From NCBI GenBank assembly GCA_900548405.1, contig UNSJ01000039.1:1-17146 (forward strand): 17,146 bases of DNA. Reading direction: 5' to 3'. Numbering within the stretch: position 1 is the first letter of the stretch; each line of letters begins with the position of its first letter. The notes below the pieces were generated by a model. It was given only the letters and a program-made list of their open reading frames with translations, had not been told where the DNA came from and did no database searches. The position numbers were made by a program, and so were the translations under genes. The stretch is from Candidatus Gastranaerophilales bacterium. GTDB lineage: Bacteria > Cyanobacteriota > Vampirovibrionia > Gastranaerophilales > Gastranaerophilaceae. This document shows, in pieces, positions 8,305-14,941 of the stretch.

Positions 8305-9141
8305 ATGAAGATAAATTCTATACAACGTGATATGTCCCTAAAGCAGGGAAGTTTAGCGCTCCATTCGGAACCTCAGAACTTCAGAGAGAAGAATAGTGCA
8401 GGCGTGTATAAAAATAACGATAATAGAGGATATAATGCAGCATATAGCGGCAGTTTTACGGGTAAGAGTGAAGCTGCCGCTTCTGCTTTAAAGAAAGGTG
8501 GAATTCTTACCAAGAATTGGTTTGGTAATTTCCTTTCTTATTGCTATAACCATAATATTTCAACAAGCGCTTTGATAGCATTAGGTTTGGCAGGTGTATT
8601 AAGACCTGCAACAATCATGGCTTTGCCGGGCAAGAAAGATAAAGAAGATAAAATTTATGCATCAGGTCATTCAATGGCATCCGGTATTATCGGTTTTATA
8701 GCTTCTACAATTATTACAAGTCCGTTTGATGAATCTATTAAAAAAGTTTTCGGTAATCCTGAAAAATATAAGAGCAAAAAGTTAGCTAAAATGCTCAGAA
8801 TTGAAAAAGATTTGGCTAAAAGAGCAAATTTAAAAAATGCAGCAGGTGAATTGATTAACACCAAATCTAAACAGTTATTAAAGAATATCGGAAAACATAA
8901 GGGTGCAATGGAAGTCCTTGTTAAAAACGTTCCTGACTGGATTATTGCAGTTCCGAGAGCAACGTTAACAATTGCACTTATACCGCCTATTCTTAAATAT
9001 GTATTCGGTGTTGAAAAGAAAAAGAAACCTGAAACCCCAAGCAATGCTGAAACAAAAACAGTAGACAGTAATATGGAAACACCTAAGATGGACTTTATAG
9101 AAAAACCTGCTTTTCAGCAATTCAAAGGAGGTGTTCAATAA
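8305..9141 (+). CDS. Unrecognised membrane protein, first of a tandem pair
   Basis: A 278-residue protein I do not recognise. The first ~65 residues are polar with no signal peptide and include SFTGKSEAAASALKK. Three hydrophobic stretches follow at ~86-107, ~121-139 and ~211-233. Between the second and third is a long Lys-rich, probably helical segment (~150-208), and the tail is charged and flexible. The layout and several local motifs are repeated in the next gene, so the two look like diverged paralogues. The ribosome binding site is weak (GGTGA). The stop TAA shares one base with the next ATG, so the pair is translationally coupled. A conserved lineage-specific membrane or membrane-remodelling protein is a fair guess but not shown by sequence. 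Confidence 0.8.
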   Translation: MKINSIQRDMSLKQGSLALHSEPQNFREKNSAGVYKNNDNRGYNAAYSGSFTGKSEAAASALKKGGILTKNWFGNFLSYCYNHNISTSALIALGLAGVLRPATIMALPGKKDKEDKIYASGHSMASGIIGFIASTIITSPFDESIKKVFGNPEKYKSKKLAKMLRIEKDLAKRANLKNAAGELINTKSKQLLKNIGKHKGAMEVLVKNVPDWIIAVPRATLTIALIPPILKYVFGVEKKKKPETPSNAETKTVDSNMETPKMDFIEKPAFQQFKGGVQ

Positions 9142-10007
9142 TGAACGTTACATTAAATACTAACACCTTCAATAATAACAGATATTACAATCAAAAAAAT
9201 AACGCAGCTAAGCAAAACTTTACGGCAAATCCTTCAGCAAGAGCAGTAGATGCGGCAGAAGAAGTTCTAAAAAAAGCTGCAAGTGAAGAATCCAGTTTAT
9301 TCAAACCGTTCTTAGATTTTTATGATAAATGTACTGACAAAATCGCTGAAAAATTCACTTCAAAAGTTATTGACAGTAAACCGACTTTTTGGATAGCTGA
9401 CAAACTTAAAAACAGCGATAATCTTTTCCAACATTGTCTTACAACAGGTTCTGTAATCACAAGCGGACTGTATATGCAGAAAACTTTAACAAATGACAAA
9501 CTTGATAAAGACAGAAAACGTACATTAGCAGTAAACCAAGGCTTAACTTTTGTTGTTTCAACAATCGGCGCATATACACTTGATAAGTCATTGAAAAACT
9601 GGTGGGAAAATGTAACTGCAAAATATGCAGGCTTCCAGCTTGGAGATGAAAAATTCGCTGAAAACTTTAAAAATGCTAATATTAAAATTGCAGAAGAAAA
9701 CAAGGCTATAAAAGCTGCTGCTAAGAAAAAAGGTATAAAACCGGAATTAAAATCGCTTTTAAAAGTTGAAAAAGAAGTTAAAAAGCATGATTACTATAAA
9801 TCTTTAGAAGCTATCGGCGGCGATATGAAAGAAGCTAAAGCATTTATGGGCAAAATAAAAGGTATGGGAATGCTAAGATCAATGATAGTATTTGCTCTTG
9901 TTTACCGTTATATTGTTCCTGTTGCGGTAACAAAACCTGCAAATATTCTTTGTGAAAAGTACCTTGCGCATAAGAAAGCTAAAGCTGAAAATCAAGCAAA
10001 ATCTTAA
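9141..10007 (+). CDS. Unrecognised membrane protein, second of a tandem pair
   Basis: A 288-residue protein without a recognised family. The N-terminus is Asn-rich and polar (residues 1-30), with NFTANPSARAVDAAEEVLKK resembling the SFTGK...ALKK piece of the upstream protein. Hydrophobic stretches lie at ~97-112, ~130-147 and ~244-264, again with a long basic helical region (~170-240) between the second and third. TLDKSLKNWW after the second stretch aligns with PFDESIKKVF in the neighbour. A perfect AAAGGAGGTG ribosome binding site lies inside the end of the preceding gene, 7 bases before the ATG, indicating stronger translation than the first gene. No clear terminator follows; a weak 5-6 bp hairpin with a short T-run lies around 10034-10057. 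Confidence 0.8.
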   Translation: MNVTLNTNTFNNNRYYNQKNNAAKQNFTANPSARAVDAAEEVLKKAASEESSLFKPFLDFYDKCTDKIAEKFTSKVIDSKPTFWIADKLKNSDNLFQHCLTTGSVITSGLYMQKTLTNDKLDKDRKRTLAVNQGLTFVVSTIGAYTLDKSLKNWWENVTAKYAGFQLGDEKFAENFKNANIKIAEENKAIKAAAKKKGIKPELKSLLKVEKEVKKHDYYKSLEAIGGDMKEAKAFMGKIKGMGMLRSMIVFALVYRYIVPVAVTKPANILCEKYLAHKKAKAENQAKS

Positions 10008-10067
10008 GCATTTATACTGAAATTACATAAACTGTTACTAAATATGTAGTAGATTTTTCTGATTAGC

Positions 10068-10096
10068 TTGAAAAAAAAAGACATTTATAGTATATT
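10068..10096 (+). promoter_or_regulatory. Promoter of the HEAT-queC operon
   Basis: TTGAAA (10068-10073), a 17-base spacer and TATATT (10091-10096), one mismatch from consensus in each hexamer. The expected start site near 10103 gives a short leader to the GTG at 10122. It is well placed for the five-gene operon that follows. Confidence 0.6.
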
Positions 10097-10121
10097 TTGC
10101 AGTATAAATGGGGTATAAACA

Positions 10122-11075
10122 GTGGAAAAAGATTACCTGGATTTAGATTTAATAGCTAAAGAATGTAATTTGTTTGATAATTCTGACATTAACTCTGTTA
10201 TCCGCAAAATTCAGGCGTTGGATGAGGTTTATGAACGTGTAAATCTTGTGAAAATTTATAATTATTTTCTATCTGTTTCTAAAGAGCCTGAAATTTTAAT
10301 GAATGTTATCCAATGTGCTGACAGAATAAGAGATAAATCTACTTTAGGTGCTTTATTGGATATTCTTTTGATGAAAAATATAGAGAATGAAAAAGATGCT
10401 TTCATAAATGTACGCGCCATGTGTGCAAAAGCAATTGCGAATTTGAAGGATACATCAGCAGTTACACCGCTTTTGTATTGTCTTAATAATAAAGATGAAA
10501 ATTACAAGGTGAGGCTAGCATGTGCAGATGCATTAGGAAGAATTGGTGACAGATATGCTGTTGCCCCTCTGATTGAAGTTGTTAAAGATGAAGATGAAAA
10601 GTCTGTCTATTTAAGAGAAACAGCAGCTTCTGCTCTGGGTATGCTTGGTGATTTGCGAGCAGTTGATCCTTTGGTAAGTATCTTAGAAACTCAAAAAGGG
10701 ATTTGGAATAAGTTTACCTTTTTGAAAGAACGTATTATTGAAGCTTTAGGTAAATTGCGGCTTGATGATGATGAAAGAGTTTTCAATGCATTAAAAAATT
10801 CGCTTGTGGATGAATCTCCGCAAATTCGAATTAATGCCATAGAAGCAATTATGGAGAGTGAAAATCCTCATGCTGTTGATACTATCAAGACCTGTTTGAT
10901 TGAAGATAAGAATGAAGAGGTAAAGAAAAATGCTTTAATTGCTCTTTATAATCTTATAGGGCGTGAAATTTTGGATGAAGTTGCTAACAGCTCTGATTAT
11001 CCTGATATATTGAAAATGGAAGCTGTTTCTATGATTTCCGAGTATGAAGAAGATGATGAAGGTGAAAATGAGTAA
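10122..11075 (+). CDS. HEAT-repeat protein (PBS-lyase-type HEAT repeats)
   Basis: A 317-residue protein made of short helical HEAT repeats. From ~93 to ~290 come units such as VRAMCAKAIANLKDTSAVTP, RLACADALGRIGDRYAVAP, RETAASALGMLGDLRAVDP and RINAIEAIMESENPHAVD. This is the E/Z-type pattern also found in phycobilin lyases, but most such proteins are general scaffolds and there is no sign of pigment metabolism here. No signal peptide or membrane helix is seen. The start is GTG, with GGGG 8 bases upstream. The last 8 bases overlap the start of queC, so it heads an operon, though its functional link to the downstream genes is unknown. Confidence 0.85.
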   Translation: MEKDYLDLDLIAKECNLFDNSDINSVIRKIQALDEVYERVNLVKIYNYFLSVSKEPEILMNVIQCADRIRDKSTLGALLDILLMKNIENEKDAFINVRAMCAKAIANLKDTSAVTPLLYCLNNKDENYKVRLACADALGRIGDRYAVAPLIEVVKDEDEKSVYLRETAASALGMLGDLRAVDPLVSILETQKGIWNKFTFLKERIIEALGKLRLDDDERVFNALKNSLVDESPQIRINAIEAIMESENPHAVDTIKTCLIEDKNEEVKKNALIALYNLIGREILDEVANSSDYPDILKMEAVSMISEYEEDDEGENE

Positions 11076-11733
11076 AGGAATTATTCTTCTTTCGGGCGGT
11101 TTGGATTCTCTGGTAAGTCTTGGACTTGGAATTAAAAATTACGGTATTTCATTGGCGTTGACATTTGATTACGGGCAAAAATCCGTTAAGCAGGAAATAG
11201 AAACCTCAAAGGCTATTTGTGAGTATTATAAAATCGAACACAAGGTTATGGTGCTTGATTGGCTTAAAGAAATTACTCACACAGCGCTTGTCAGTGATAA
11301 AGATGTTCCTCAGGGTGATGAACTTGAAAATCCTGAGCAGTCTGCAAAAAATGTATGGGTCCCTAACAGAAACGGTCTTTTTTTGAATATTGCGGGAAGC
11401 TTTGCTGACGGAGAAAATTATGATTATATAATTATCGGTGCAAATAAAGAGGAAGGACAGACTTTCCCCGATAATACACAGGAGTTTATTAATAGAATTA
11501 ATGCAGGATTTGAATTCTCAACTCAAAAGCATCCTAAAGTTGTTGCACCCTTGATAAATTCTGATAAAAATGATATAGTTAAACTGGCGTTAGATAATAA
11601 TATTCCGCTTCAATATGTGAGAAGCTGTTATCAAAACGGGGAGAAGCATTGCGGAAAATGTGAATCCTGTACAAGATTAAAAAACGCTTTAATACATAAC
11701 CATGACACATATTTTATAAGGGAACTTTTTTGA
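11068..11733 (+). CDS. queC: 7-cyano-7-deazaguanine (preQ0) synthase
   Basis: ATP-dependent conversion of 7-carboxy-7-deazaguanine and ammonia to preQ0, a precursor of the tRNA base queuosine. The 221-residue protein has the N-type ATP pyrophosphatase loop SGGLDS (9-14), FDYGQKS, and four zinc-ligand cysteines (C187, C195, C198, C201) in SCYQNGEKHCGKCESC, spaced as in known QueC. I place the start at the ATG at 11068 rather than 11044: GAAGG lies just before it and the protein then begins MSKGIILLSGG like its relatives. It overlaps the HEAT gene by 8 bases and the next gene by 4. queD, queE and queF are not in this window. Confidence 0.95.
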   Translation: MSKGIILLSGGLDSLVSLGLGIKNYGISLALTFDYGQKSVKQEIETSKAICEYYKIEHKVMVLDWLKEITHTALVSDKDVPQGDELENPEQSAKNVWVPNRNGLFLNIAGSFADGENYDYIIIGANKEEGQTFPDNTQEFINRINAGFEFSTQKHPKVVAPLINSDKNDIVKLALDNNIPLQYVRSCYQNGEKHCGKCESCTRLKNALIHNHDTYFIRELF

Positions 11734-12284
11734 GAACACAATTTTTAGAACAAGAGATTAAATACGAGGGATGGCAGCTTGCGCCGCATTGGATTTATAA
11801 GAATTTTAAGATTCAAGGCGATTCAACGGTTGCTTTTATCGGTGAATGCGAAGTTAAATTGACCGAAATGGTTGATATTGAAGATGTAATTAATAATGAG
11901 CCTATTTACAGCAAATGTATGCTCAGCTTTATTTCAGAGCAATTTAATGTTGGACTTGTTGAAGGTGTTTTCAGACAAAGGCTTTTAATTTGTACTATCA
12001 AAGAAGCTCTTGAAAAACGCGGTTTTAAAATTACCAGAAACGGCGATGACCTGTTTTTTGAAGGGAAAAAATTAACTGTATCTATTGCTACAAAATCAAT
12101 GACTTCAATATTAATTCATACAGGCATTAATATTGATTCTCAAGGTGCTCCTGTTAAAGCAAGCGGCTTGACAAGCGAACTGGGGATTACTGATATCAAA
12201 GATTTTGCAAAAGAAGTAATGACTAAATATGAACAGGAAATTGATGATATAATACTGGCATCAACAAAAGTTAGAGGTGTATAA
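11730..12284 (+). CDS. DUF366-type conserved protein
   Basis: A 184-residue soluble protein that I match from memory to DUF366, a family of unknown function known from archaea and some bacteria. Supporting stretches are FLEQEIKYEGWQLAPHWIYK, VAFIGECEVKL, FRQRLLICTIKEALE, DDLFFEGKKLTVSIAT, ILIHTGINID and GAPVKASGL. The conserved Asp-Asp, His and Lys residues suggest an enzyme, but no reaction is known to me. The start is TTG at 11730, overlapping the queC stop by four bases (TTGA), with TAAGGGA 6 bases upstream. Its tight coupling to queC makes a role in deazaguanine or tRNA metabolism a reasonable hypothesis. Confidence 0.75.
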   Translation: MRTQFLEQEIKYEGWQLAPHWIYKNFKIQGDSTVAFIGECEVKLTEMVDIEDVINNEPIYSKCMLSFISEQFNVGLVEGVFRQRLLICTIKEALEKRGFKITRNGDDLFFEGKKLTVSIATKSMTSILIHTGINIDSQGAPVKASGLTSELGITDIKDFAKEVMTKYEQEIDDIILASTKVRGV

Positions 12285-12964
12285 TGGAAGACGATTCAAA
12301 AAGACCTTCACATATCAGTTACAAAGAATATCAAAAAAAAGTTACTAAAAATCCTAATGAAGGGATTATAATTTTCGTTTCGGCATTTTTTATTTTGCTT
12401 TTGCTTTTCTTGGGAATTGCCAAACAAATTTCACCGGAGGTTGATGTGTCTATCGGTGATGATTCTGCTGTAACCAACGAAGCATTGGATAAAGCTTCAG
12501 TTGATGAAAGATTAAAGCTGTTGAAAGAAGAAGATAACGGTTCGTTAAATTCTGACGAAAACATGTTTGCAAATGAGTTGGAAGAAAAAGTTGTTCTTCC
12601 TGACCATAAAAAAGAAGATAAAAAATCTGAAGATACTCCTAAAGAAGAAGCTCCGATAACTTTGCCGGATAAGGAAGCGGCACCAAAACCGGCAGAAACA
12701 GCTTCTCCTGCGCCAAAATCTGTTCAGCAGCCTTCTACATCTATGACAGCTAAAGTTATTGTAGGTTATTATACAACTAAAGAACAGGCAGAAGTTGCTA
12801 AAGGTATTATTGCCGAATCAGGTTTAAATATTTCACCTTTTGTAAGAAATATCGGCGGTGCATATACAATACAAGTCGGTTCATACTCTACACGTGAAAA
12901 GGCTCAAGTTATGGCTAACGAACTTTTAAGAAACAATTACCCTGCAAGAATAATAATGGAATAA
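12284..12964 (+). CDS. Membrane-anchored SPOR-domain protein
   Basis: A 226-residue single-pass protein: a cytoplasmic N-terminus (~1-26), one membrane helix (~27-46, IIIFVSAFFILLLLFLGIA) and a charged, then Pro/Ala-rich linker to ~152. A C-terminal SPOR domain (~155-226) has the repeat signature GAYTIQVGSYSTREKAQVMA. SPOR domains bind glycan strands of peptidoglycan lacking stem peptides, usually at division septa, so this is probably a periplasmic envelope or division accessory protein, as FtsN and DedD are in other bacteria. Its ATG shares one base with the previous stop, with GAGGTG just ahead. Confidence 0.85.
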   Translation: MEDDSKRPSHISYKEYQKKVTKNPNEGIIIFVSAFFILLLLFLGIAKQISPEVDVSIGDDSAVTNEALDKASVDERLKLLKEEDNGSLNSDENMFANELEEKVVLPDHKKEDKKSEDTPKEEAPITLPDKEAAPKPAETASPAPKSVQQPSTSMTAKVIVGYYTTKEQAEVAKGIIAESGLNISPFVRNIGGAYTIQVGSYSTREKAQVMANELLRNNYPARIIME

Positions 12965-12991
12965 AAGTTTATATAGAAAGGAAATTGTTTT

Positions 12992-13624
12992 ATGGCTGAT
13001 GAGCACGAAGATTTTAGAGAAAAGGTAATTCGGGAGTATAGAGAACAAGTAAAGAAGTATTCTCAGGAAATAAGGATGGGTGATGACAGTACTTTTAATT
13101 ACAGTATGCTTTTTAATTCTTACTGGCGTCTTTATCAATTTTCTTCAACAGATGATAAAAAGCCTGATATTGATAAAGAAGTAGTTGAAAAAGCTTGTAA
13201 TCAATTGCTGTTAAAGATTAAAGAAGACATTACTAAAGGTAATGCAGATGCACATACGTATTGTTATTTAGCTGATATATATATTTATCGTGAGGATAAT
13301 GGCAAGGCGCTTGAATGCTATGATAAAGCAGTTGCGCTTGATGAGTCCTGTTATTCGAATAGAGGTGACTTTAAGAATATCGAACTTGATGACAGAGAGG
13401 GAGCTTTAGAGGATTATAACAAAGCTTTGGCTGTTGAAAAAGATCCTGAAAAAATCGAATTAATCAAAGATAGCATCGAATCTATTGATATTTTCAGAAA
13501 TACAGATAAAATTCTTGCCGAAACAGATAAAACAATCAGAGATATGAAAATTAAGAGCTTTTTAATTTTTGGGGCTTTAATTCTTTATATAGTTTTTAAA
13601 ATATATGTAATATTTTTCAGATAA
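12992..13624 (+). CDS. TPR protein with C-terminal membrane anchor
   Basis: A 210-residue protein with tetratricopeptide-like units at ~85-145 (DAHTYCYLADIYIYREDNGK, ALECYDKAVALDES, then REGALEDYNKALAVEKD) and a single hydrophobic helix at the extreme C-terminus (~187-209, FLIFGALILYIVFKIYVIFF). This predicts a tail-anchored protein with its TPR part in the cytoplasm, serving as a protein-binding platform. An AAAGGAAA ribosome binding site precedes the ATG. It lies 27 bases after the SPOR gene and is the last gene before a strong terminator, so it belongs to the same operon. The partner is unknown. Confidence 0.8.
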   Translation: MADEHEDFREKVIREYREQVKKYSQEIRMGDDSTFNYSMLFNSYWRLYQFSSTDDKKPDIDKEVVEKACNQLLLKIKEDITKGNADAHTYCYLADIYIYREDNGKALECYDKAVALDESCYSNRGDFKNIELDDREGALEDYNKALAVEKDPEKIELIKDSIESIDIFRNTDKILAETDKTIRDMKIKSFLIFGALILYIVFKIYVIFFR

Positions 13625-13654
13625 AAAAAAAGAGGTCTTAAGACCTCTTTTTTT
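13625..13654. terminator. Bidirectional terminator between TPR gene and surE
   Basis: Palindrome with core GAGGTC-TTAA-GACCTC (13632-13647), flanked by seven A on the left and seven T on the right. It therefore works on both strands. It ends the HEAT-queC operon and overlaps the surE stop codon. Confidence 0.92.
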
Positions 13655-14447
13655 AATTAAACCAATTGCAGGCATCTCCTTTACAGAGAACATTTTCAAG
13701 ATTTGTCATTACATCTTCTTTTGTCATTTCATAGGTTACAGGTGTAATAGAAATTTTGTTGTTTTTTACAGCTGCAATATCAGTGTTTGAATCTTGAGAT
13801 TCTGTAATTAGTTCTCCTGCCATCCAGTAGTAAACTTTTCCTCTCGGGTCAACTCTTTTTTCATAGTTATCGGTAAACATTTTTCTTCCAAGCTCAGTTA
13901 TTGCTACTCCTGAAATATCATCTTCATCTAAAGCCGGAACGTTAATATTTAAAATGCTCTTTTTAGGAAAATTAAATTCTTTAAGTTTTGGGAGGAGTAA
14001 ATTTACAAACTTAGCCGCATATTTAAAATGATCATATTCATAATTCATGCTTGCCAAAGACATTGCAATACTTGGAACTCCGAGCATTGCTCCTTCCATT
14101 GCGCAGCTTACTGTTCCTGAATATAAAATATCAGCGCCAAGATTCGGACCGTGATTTATACCTGAGATTACGACATCAGGCTGTTCTTCCGGAGTTAATA
14201 TAGCGTTTATGCCTATTTTAACACAATCTCCGGGTGTTCCTGTTGTAACCCAGGCTCTTTTTACTCCGTGATAAGCTTCCACTTCTTCCACACGAAGCGG
14301 AGTGTGCAGTGTTAAAGAGTGACCTGCTGCACTTCTTTCTCTATCCGGGGCAATTACATAAACATCATGTTGTTGAGCCAGTGTTTCGGTCAAACATCTT
14401 ATACCATTAGCGGCAATGCCGTCATCGTTTGAAACCAATATTTTCAT
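13653..14447 (-). CDS. surE: 5'/3'-nucleotidase SurE
   Basis: A metal-dependent nucleoside monophosphate phosphatase (stationary-phase survival protein family) acting in the cytoplasm on 5'- and 3'-nucleotides. The 264 residues are normal length. The N-terminal MKILVSNDDG provides metal ligands D8 and D9. Ser39 lies in PDRERSAAGHSLTL and Asn98 in SGINHGPNLG, with YSGTVSCAMEG following, all as in characterised SurE. An AAAGGAG ribosome binding site lies 4 bases before the ATG. It is a lone gene, convergent with the TPR gene across the shared terminator; a -10-like TATAAT is present upstream on the minus strand but without a good -35. Confidence 0.96.
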   Translation of the reverse strand: MKILVSNDDGIAANGIRCLTETLAQQHDVYVIAPDRERSAAGHSLTLHTPLRVEEVEAYHGVKRAWVTTGTPGDCVKIGINAILTPEEQPDVVISGINHGPNLGADILYSGTVSCAMEGAMLGVPSIAMSLASMNYEYDHFKYAAKFVNLLLPKLKEFNFPKKSILNINVPALDEDDISGVAITELGRKMFTDNYEKRVDPRGKVYYWMAGELITESQDSNTDIAAVKNNKISITPVTYEMTKEDVMTNLENVLCKGDACNWFN

Positions 14448-14613
14448 ATTTCTCCTTTAATACCATCTAAAACTGTTCAATATCTATATTATAATTATTC
14501 CAACAAAATTACCACATTATGAATTTATAATCATTAAGTTTTGTAACGAAATATATAAATGATATTTCAAATATAGCAATTATATATACAAAAAATTGTT
14601 TATATACATGAAC

Positions 14614-14685
14614 ACGAGGAAAAGCATAAAACGAGGAATCAAAAAACGTTTTATTGCACACTACACTTCACACTATTACGAGGAA
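14614..14685 (+). repeat. Three direct copies of ACGAGGAA
   Basis: Identical 8-mers at 14614-14621, 14631-14638 and 14678-14685, spaced 17 and 47 bases apart. All lie within the candidate small RNA. The spacing is irregular, so this is not a CRISPR or a tandem repeat; shared protein- or RNA-binding sites are more likely. Confidence 0.7.
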
Positions 14686-14701
14686 TTATTCAAAGAATTC
14701 C

Positions 14702-14733
14702 AACGCTGTTTCTAACGAAACGGCGTTTTTTTT
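14702..14733 (+). terminator. Orphan intrinsic terminator
   Basis: An 11-bp stem with one G-U pair (14702-14712 with 14717-14727; AACGCTGTTTC and GAAACGGCGTT), loop TAAC, followed by a run of eight T (14726-14733). It points along the + strand, but the nearest upstream gene, surE, is on the other strand. It also insulates the pilin promoter. Confidence 0.88.
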
Positions 14734-14754
14734 ATTCTTTTGTTAATGCATAAA

Positions 14755-14802
14755 TTGACGACTTATATAAGAACTGTTATAATTAAAATGTAATGAAAGG
14801 AG
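14755..14802 (+). promoter_or_regulatory. Near-consensus promoter and ribosome binding site of the leader/pilin locus
   Basis: TTGACG (14755-14760), a 17-base spacer and TATAAT (14778-14783): the best sigma70-type match in the window. Transcription would start near 14790, and AAAGGAG (14796-14802) is a strong ribosome binding site 6 bases before the ATG at 14809. Translation therefore initiates at 14809, not at the downstream TTG used by the open pilin frame. Confidence 0.85.
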
Positions 14803-14808
14803 CAATAA

Positions 14809-14934
14809 ATGAAAAGATTAAGTAAAAAAGCTGCTACGTTAGTTGGAGAAGTTTTGACAAAGCTCCAATGTGACGGGTCAAGCTGTATTGGCTACGTGCG
14901 TAGCACCGCTTGCGGGGGGGGGGCAGACTTCTAA
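14809..14934 (+). CDS. 41-codon leader ORF, out of frame with the downstream prepilin-type gene
   Basis: Starts at an ATG with the strongest promoter and ribosome binding site of the region and ends at TAA (14932-14934), just after a run of ten G. Its N-terminus, MKRLSKKAATLVGEVLTKL, looks like a degenerate prepilin leader (compare KGFTLAEVLVTLG downstream), with an extra residue and without the Gly/Phe cleavage pair. Its later part (about residues 21-38) lies in a locally GC-rich segment. If the G tract had 11 or 8 residues, or the ribosome slipped by -1 there, this ORF would continue straight into the pilin frame. It is probably the true 5' end of the pilin gene, now out of phase, rather than an independent peptide. 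Confidence 0.55.
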   Translation: MKRLSKKAATLVGEVLTKLQCDGSSCIGYVRSTACGGGADF

Positions 14935-14941
14935 GCTCCAA
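14860..14941 (+). repeat. GC-rich segment with palindrome flanked by 9-bp direct repeats
   Basis: AAGCTCCAA occurs at 14860-14868 and 14933-14941. Between the copies is a 64-base, unusually GC-rich stretch holding a nested dyad: GCTACG-TG-CGTAGC (14891-14904) inside CAAGC (14879-14883) and GCTTG (14908-14912), followed by the G tract. Direct repeats around a palindromic GC-rich insert resemble a small inserted element with target duplication. However, removing it would not restore an open pilin frame. Confidence 0.5.

Larger units (their letters stand above)
14608..14733 (+). ncRNA. Candidate small RNA with repeated ACGAGGAA motifs
   Basis: This stretch ends in a strong intrinsic terminator although no + strand gene precedes it. 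It can form three successive hairpins: ATAAAACG/CGTTTTAT (14626-14633 with 14647-14654, 13-base loop beginning AGGAA), GGAATT/AATTCC (14682-14687 with 14696-14701) and the terminator. ACGAGGAA occurs at 14614, 14631 and 14678. Repeated GGA motifs in or beside hairpins recall CsrA/RsmA-sequestering RNAs, but that is only an analogy. A 35-codon ORF (14608-14715, beginning MNTRKSIKRGIKKRF, very basic) spans it and stops inside the terminator loop; it lacks a ribosome binding site. The 5' end is unknown because no good promoter was found. Confidence 0.4.
14448..14808. other. 361-base intergenic region with small-RNA candidate and pilin promoter
   Basis: The left part (to ~14600) is very AT-rich and should hold the surE promoter on the minus strand; I see no firm element in it. 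From ~14608 to 14733 is the small-RNA candidate ending in an intrinsic terminator. The promoter and ribosome binding site of the leader/pilin locus occupy 14755-14802. Confidence 0.6.

Noticed and set aside
8667..9703. Minus-strand open frames inside the two unknown membrane-protein genes
   Set aside because: The plus-strand genes have better ribosome binding sites, coupled overlap and coherent membrane-protein composition.
10034..10057. Weak hairpin TACTA/TAGTA with ATTTTT after the second membrane-protein gene
   Set aside because: The stem is only 5-6 AT-rich pairs, too weak to call a terminator.
10097..10121. preQ1 riboswitch ahead of the queC operon
   Set aside because: The leader is only about 20 bases and shows no preQ1 aptamer hairpin or A-rich tail; queC is the second gene.
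11044..11067. Earlier in-frame ATG codons (11044, 11053, 11056) as the queC start
   Set aside because: They lack a ribosome binding site and add residues absent from QueC relatives; the ATG at 11068 has GAAGG just ahead and gives the standard N-terminus.
10122..11075. HEAT-repeat protein as a phycobilisome bilin lyase (CpcE/F type)
   Set aside because: The repeats are generic and no phycobiliprotein or pigment gene is nearby.
12331..13138. Minus-strand open frames inside the SPOR and TPR genes
   Set aside because: They are shadows of genes with recognisable domains and operon spacing.
14614..14685. Three ACGAGGAA copies as a CRISPR-like array
   Set aside because: The repeat is only 8 bases, the spacing is irregular (17 and 47) and there are no cas genes.
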